A stretch of DNA of 7,991 bases from Phycisphaerae bacterium (lineage in GTDB: Bacteria; Planctomycetota; Phycisphaerae; Phycisphaerales; SM1A02), in contig JABJQE010000057.1 of assembly GCA_018663565.1 (NCBI GenBank), positions 1 through 7,991 of the forward strand. The letters run 5' to 3'. The stretch's first letter is position 1, and every line of letters starts with the position of its first letter. A program made the position numbers and the translations under genes. The notes below the pieces were generated by a model. The model did not search any database, was not told the origin of the DNA, and saw only the letters and a program-made list of their open reading frames with translations. Below are positions 6,277 to 7,991 of this stretch, in pieces.

Positions 6277-7005
6277 TCAGTCGTCATCGCCCTGGCGGCT
6301 TCTGTTCTCGGAACGCAGGCCATGGTCGATTCCTGGGCTCTGCATGCGATAGTGCAGCAAAGCAGCGATGAAGATTGCAATAAAGAGCGGCCCGACGATC
6401 GCTTCCGTAATCGATACGGATTGCGCAAATCTACCTACAGGCTGAATGTCGCCATAGCCCAGAGTTGTCAGGGTGACGAACGAATAGTACAAATAGTCTG
6501 CCCAATTTCCGCCACGTTCTTGGCCTTGGTAGCCTTGGTAGAACACGAATGCATTCGGATTGACCGCATCGATGAGCCGGTACAAATGCATGAATGTCAG
6601 GCCGATCAACAAATAGATCGCAATGCCACCTTTCACGAGATCATTGTGGCTAATCCGACCAAGAACGACCACGTGAATGAGGGAGCCGGTCGCAAACAGA
6701 AAAAACAGCAGCCCAAACACCGCATCAAGAACTTCTGCTCCAGCGTACTCCGCTGATACGAAATTCAAGGCTACGGCAGGTATCGCCAGTATCAAACTAA
6801 TGACGAGAAGCCACGGCCCTCCAGCAGCCGCCCAGACGCCCAGTGCAATCAACGCCGTGAACGCCATTTGGACGATCTGTCCAGAATGAGCGCCGCGTTC
6901 GCCCTCCAAAATCGGATATAGGGGAAGCAGAATAAGCATCCCTATGAGCAGTGGCGTAACTCGACCCTGAAGTGAGCTGTACCGCCATGTTCGGAAGAAT
7001 CCCAT
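6277..7005 (-). CDS. Pore-loop potassium-type ion channel (Ion_trans_2 family)
   Basis: This 242-residue inner-membrane protein probably forms a cation (K+) channel as a tetramer. Hydrophobic segments lie at about 17-32, 43-61, 64-83, 91-113 and 124-145, followed by a pore helix (about 170-181), the selectivity filter TTLGYGD (180-186) and a last helix (about 195-218), giving a six-helix layout with the pore between the last two. No helix carries the regularly spaced Arg/Lys of a voltage sensor, and no RCK or cyclic-nucleotide domain follows: after the last helix only about 24 residues remain, ending RSRQGDDD. Gating is therefore unclear. The ATG at 7005 is preceded directly by an in-frame TAG and has no Shine-Dalgarno, so the transcript may be leaderless or coupled to upstream translation. 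The gene diverges from the sulfatase across about 280 bases. Confidence 0.9.
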   Translation of the reverse strand: MGFFRTWRYSSLQGRVTPLLIGMLILLPLYPILEGERGAHSGQIVQMAFTALIALGVWAAAGGPWLLVISLILAIPAVALNFVSAEYAGAEVLDAVFGLLFFLFATGSLIHVVVLGRISHNDLVKGGIAIYLLIGLTFMHLYRLIDAVNPNAFVFYQGYQGQERGGNWADYLYYSFVTLTTLGYGDIQPVGRFAQSVSITEAIVGPLFIAIFIAALLHYRMQSPGIDHGLRSENRSRQGDDD

Positions 7006-7036
7006 CTATGCGTAGTATGACATATTGCATGCTTCA

Positions 7037-7111
7037 TCACATAGAACCGCAAGGCTCAAGACGGTGATATCCCCACCGCACCTCCGTATTCACGGGGGTG
7101 TAGTTGATCAT
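7037..7111 (-). CDS. Possible 24-residue leader peptide upstream of the channel gene
   Basis: An ATG at 7111 opens 24 codons beginning MINYTPVNTEVRW and ending CGSM before TGA, 31 bases ahead of the channel ATG. Its first half is the minus-strand reading of dispersed element copy 4. There is no clear Shine-Dalgarno. It could be a translated leader for the channel or a chance frame through the repeat; its only support is that the other three copies read as the same peptide. Confidence 0.2.
   Translation of the reverse strand: MINYTPVNTEVRWGYHRLEPCGSM
7073..7106 (+). repeat. Dispersed intergenic hairpin element, copy 4
   Basis: The core 7079-7100 is identical to that of copy 2: CACCTCCGT pairs with ACGGGGGTG around ATTC, giving nine pairs with one G-T wobble. 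The flanks CCAC (left) and GTTGAT (right) also match copies 2 and 3 in part. Unlike the other copies it is not downstream of a gene: it sits in a divergent promoter region, which argues against a simple terminator role. Confidence 0.75.
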
Positions 7112-7282
7112 TTGTCTATGGAGTCGAAGAAGGGATCGGGGCGAGTTGGTCAGCGTTCGTAAGCGAGCTCCGCTTGGCAGCAGCCGTTCGGCAACTGCCA
7201 TGCCGGTGTAGACAAGTCCCCTGTGATGACCTGAAACTCGTCTGCCATCGCCACGTGGTATCGATGCCAGTACAGTGCCGCC

Positions 7283-7991
7283 ATGATTGAATGGTTGCTG
7301 ATAACACTGATGTCGATGTCCACGCAGATTCCAAAGCCGACGGACTCACACACACCCAACATCATCTTCATTGTGTCGGACGATGCTGGTTACAGCGATT
7401 TTGGATTTCAGGGTTCGGATGATATCGAAACGCCGAACCTCGATTCGCTCTGCGCGTCTGGTGTGCGGTTCGAGCAGGCCTATGTCACCGCGTCGGTGTG
7501 TTCGCCTAGCCGAGCCGGCTTGATCACAGGGCGATACCAGCAGCGAATCGGATACGAGCACAACATTCCCGTCGGGGGTCCTCATGGACTTCCCGGCGAC
7601 ACGATCACGATTGCCGATCGCTTGCAGGAGGCGAGGTACACCACCTCGGCCATCGGCAAATGGCACCTCGGATACGAGCCTGAGATGCGCCCGCTTGAGC
7701 AGGGCTTTGATCGGTTTCACGGTCTGCTTGCGGGCAGCCGCCACTACAAGCCCTATGACAACGACGCCAAGCGGGGGAACTATCGCGTGCGAGTTGGCGA
7801 TGAAGTCGTCGCTGACGAGTCGGCGACCTTTGCGTGGTTCACAGACTATCTCGGTGAGATTGCCAGCGAGCAGATTCTGGAATTGGCACCAAGCGAACCA
7901 TACTTCATGTACTTGTGTTTCACGGCACCCCACACACCCATGCAGGCTTCGCCCGAGGATTTGGCCGCCGTTGGGGGGGAGCCATCCAAAC
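7283..7991 (+). CDS. Formylglycine-dependent sulfatase, N-terminal part (cut by window edge)
   Basis: This sulfatase of the alkaline-phosphatase superfamily hydrolyses sulfate esters, commonly on polysaccharides in planctomycetes. The 236 visible residues hold the N-terminal half of the catalytic domain. The metal ligands are D33-D34 in IVSDDAGYSD. C73 in VCSPSRAGLITG matches the CxPxR signature, whose Cys becomes formylglycine. YTTSAIGKWHLG (119-130, K126 and H128) is the second sulfatase signature, and H217 in APHTP is a further conserved site. The frame is open from 7235; ATG 7283 is the first start, but in-frame ATGs at 7310 and 7316 are possible and none has a clear ribosome binding site. 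The N-terminus (MIEWLLITLMSMS) is too short and polar to be a confident signal peptide, so location is uncertain. The substrate cannot be assigned. The gene continues beyond the window. Confidence 0.95.
   Translation, partial: MIEWLLITLMSMSTQIPKPTDSHTPNIIFIVSDDAGYSDFGFQGSDDIETPNLDSLCASGVRFEQAYVTASVCSPSRAGLITGRYQQRIGYEHNIPVGGPHGLPGDTITIADRLQEARYTTSAIGKWHLGYEPEMRPLEQGFDRFHGLLAGSRHYKPYDNDAKRGNYRVRVGDEVVADESATFAWFTDYLGEIASEQILELAPSEPYFMYLCFTAPHTPMQASPEDLAAVGGEPSK

Larger units (their letters stand above)
7006..7282. other. Divergent intergenic region between channel and sulfatase genes
   Basis: This 277-base region must hold the promoters for the channel (minus) and sulfatase (plus). I see no convincing -35/-10 pair for either gene. 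It contains copy 4 of the dispersed element and a 24-codon minus-strand ORF. Open frames on the minus strand between 7116 and 7371 run into the antisense of the sulfatase start and show no family resemblance. Confidence 0.5.

Noticed and set aside
6078..6428. A 116-codon minus-strand open frame overlapping the end of the channel gene
   Set aside because: Its first half is a shifted frame of the channel and its tail is low-complexity Gly/Trp translation of the G-rich tract and the repeat.
19..7106. CRISPR array
   Set aside because: The repeat copies are kilobases apart and separated by genes, not by short uniform spacers.
7346..7933. A 195-codon minus-strand open frame
   Set aside because: It lies opposite the sulfatase, whose two signature motifs and metal ligands prove the plus-strand reading.

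Overview
The window looks like chromosomal DNA from a planctomycete, most likely the Phycisphaerae/Phycisphaerales side of the phylum. Three things point there. Two unrelated secreted proteins both end in dockerin-type calcium-binding tails carrying the 'DLLxV..DW' pattern. One of them also has cysteine-rich GACC modules of a kind common in that group. A Cys-type sulfatase begins at the right edge. This placement is inference from protein style; no rRNA or other marker gene is present.

Layout: every complete gene lies on the minus strand. Reading in transcription direction (right to left) there is a pore-loop potassium-type ion channel (6277-7005), a 925-residue exported multidomain protein (3149-5926) with a strong ribosome binding site and a textbook intrinsic terminator (3097-3136), a umuDC operon for error-prone translesion synthesis (umuD 2547-2969, umuC 1277-2539), and an exported dockerin-tailed alpha/beta-hydrolase esterase (95-1138, GTG start). 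On the plus strand a sulfatase starts at 7283 and runs off the right edge.

The genes do not form one pathway. The umuD-umuC pair is a clear two-gene operon. The esterase, the 925-residue protein and possibly the sulfatase suggest an exported polymer-degrading or surface lifestyle (sulfated or esterified polysaccharides are an inference). The channel is a stand-alone membrane gene.

The least explained signal is a short GC-rich element of about 30-40 bp that occurs four times in the gaps between genes (near 19-46, 1232-1265, 6156-6194 and 7073-7106), always in the same orientation. Three copies fold into a hairpin on the plus strand. Read on the minus strand, all four spell nearly the same short peptide (NNTPVNTEVLW-like), and one copy sits inside a complete 24-codon ORF just upstream of the channel. 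A G-run cluster able to form a G-quadruplex abuts one copy. No tRNA, rRNA, CRISPR array, transposase or integrase was seen.
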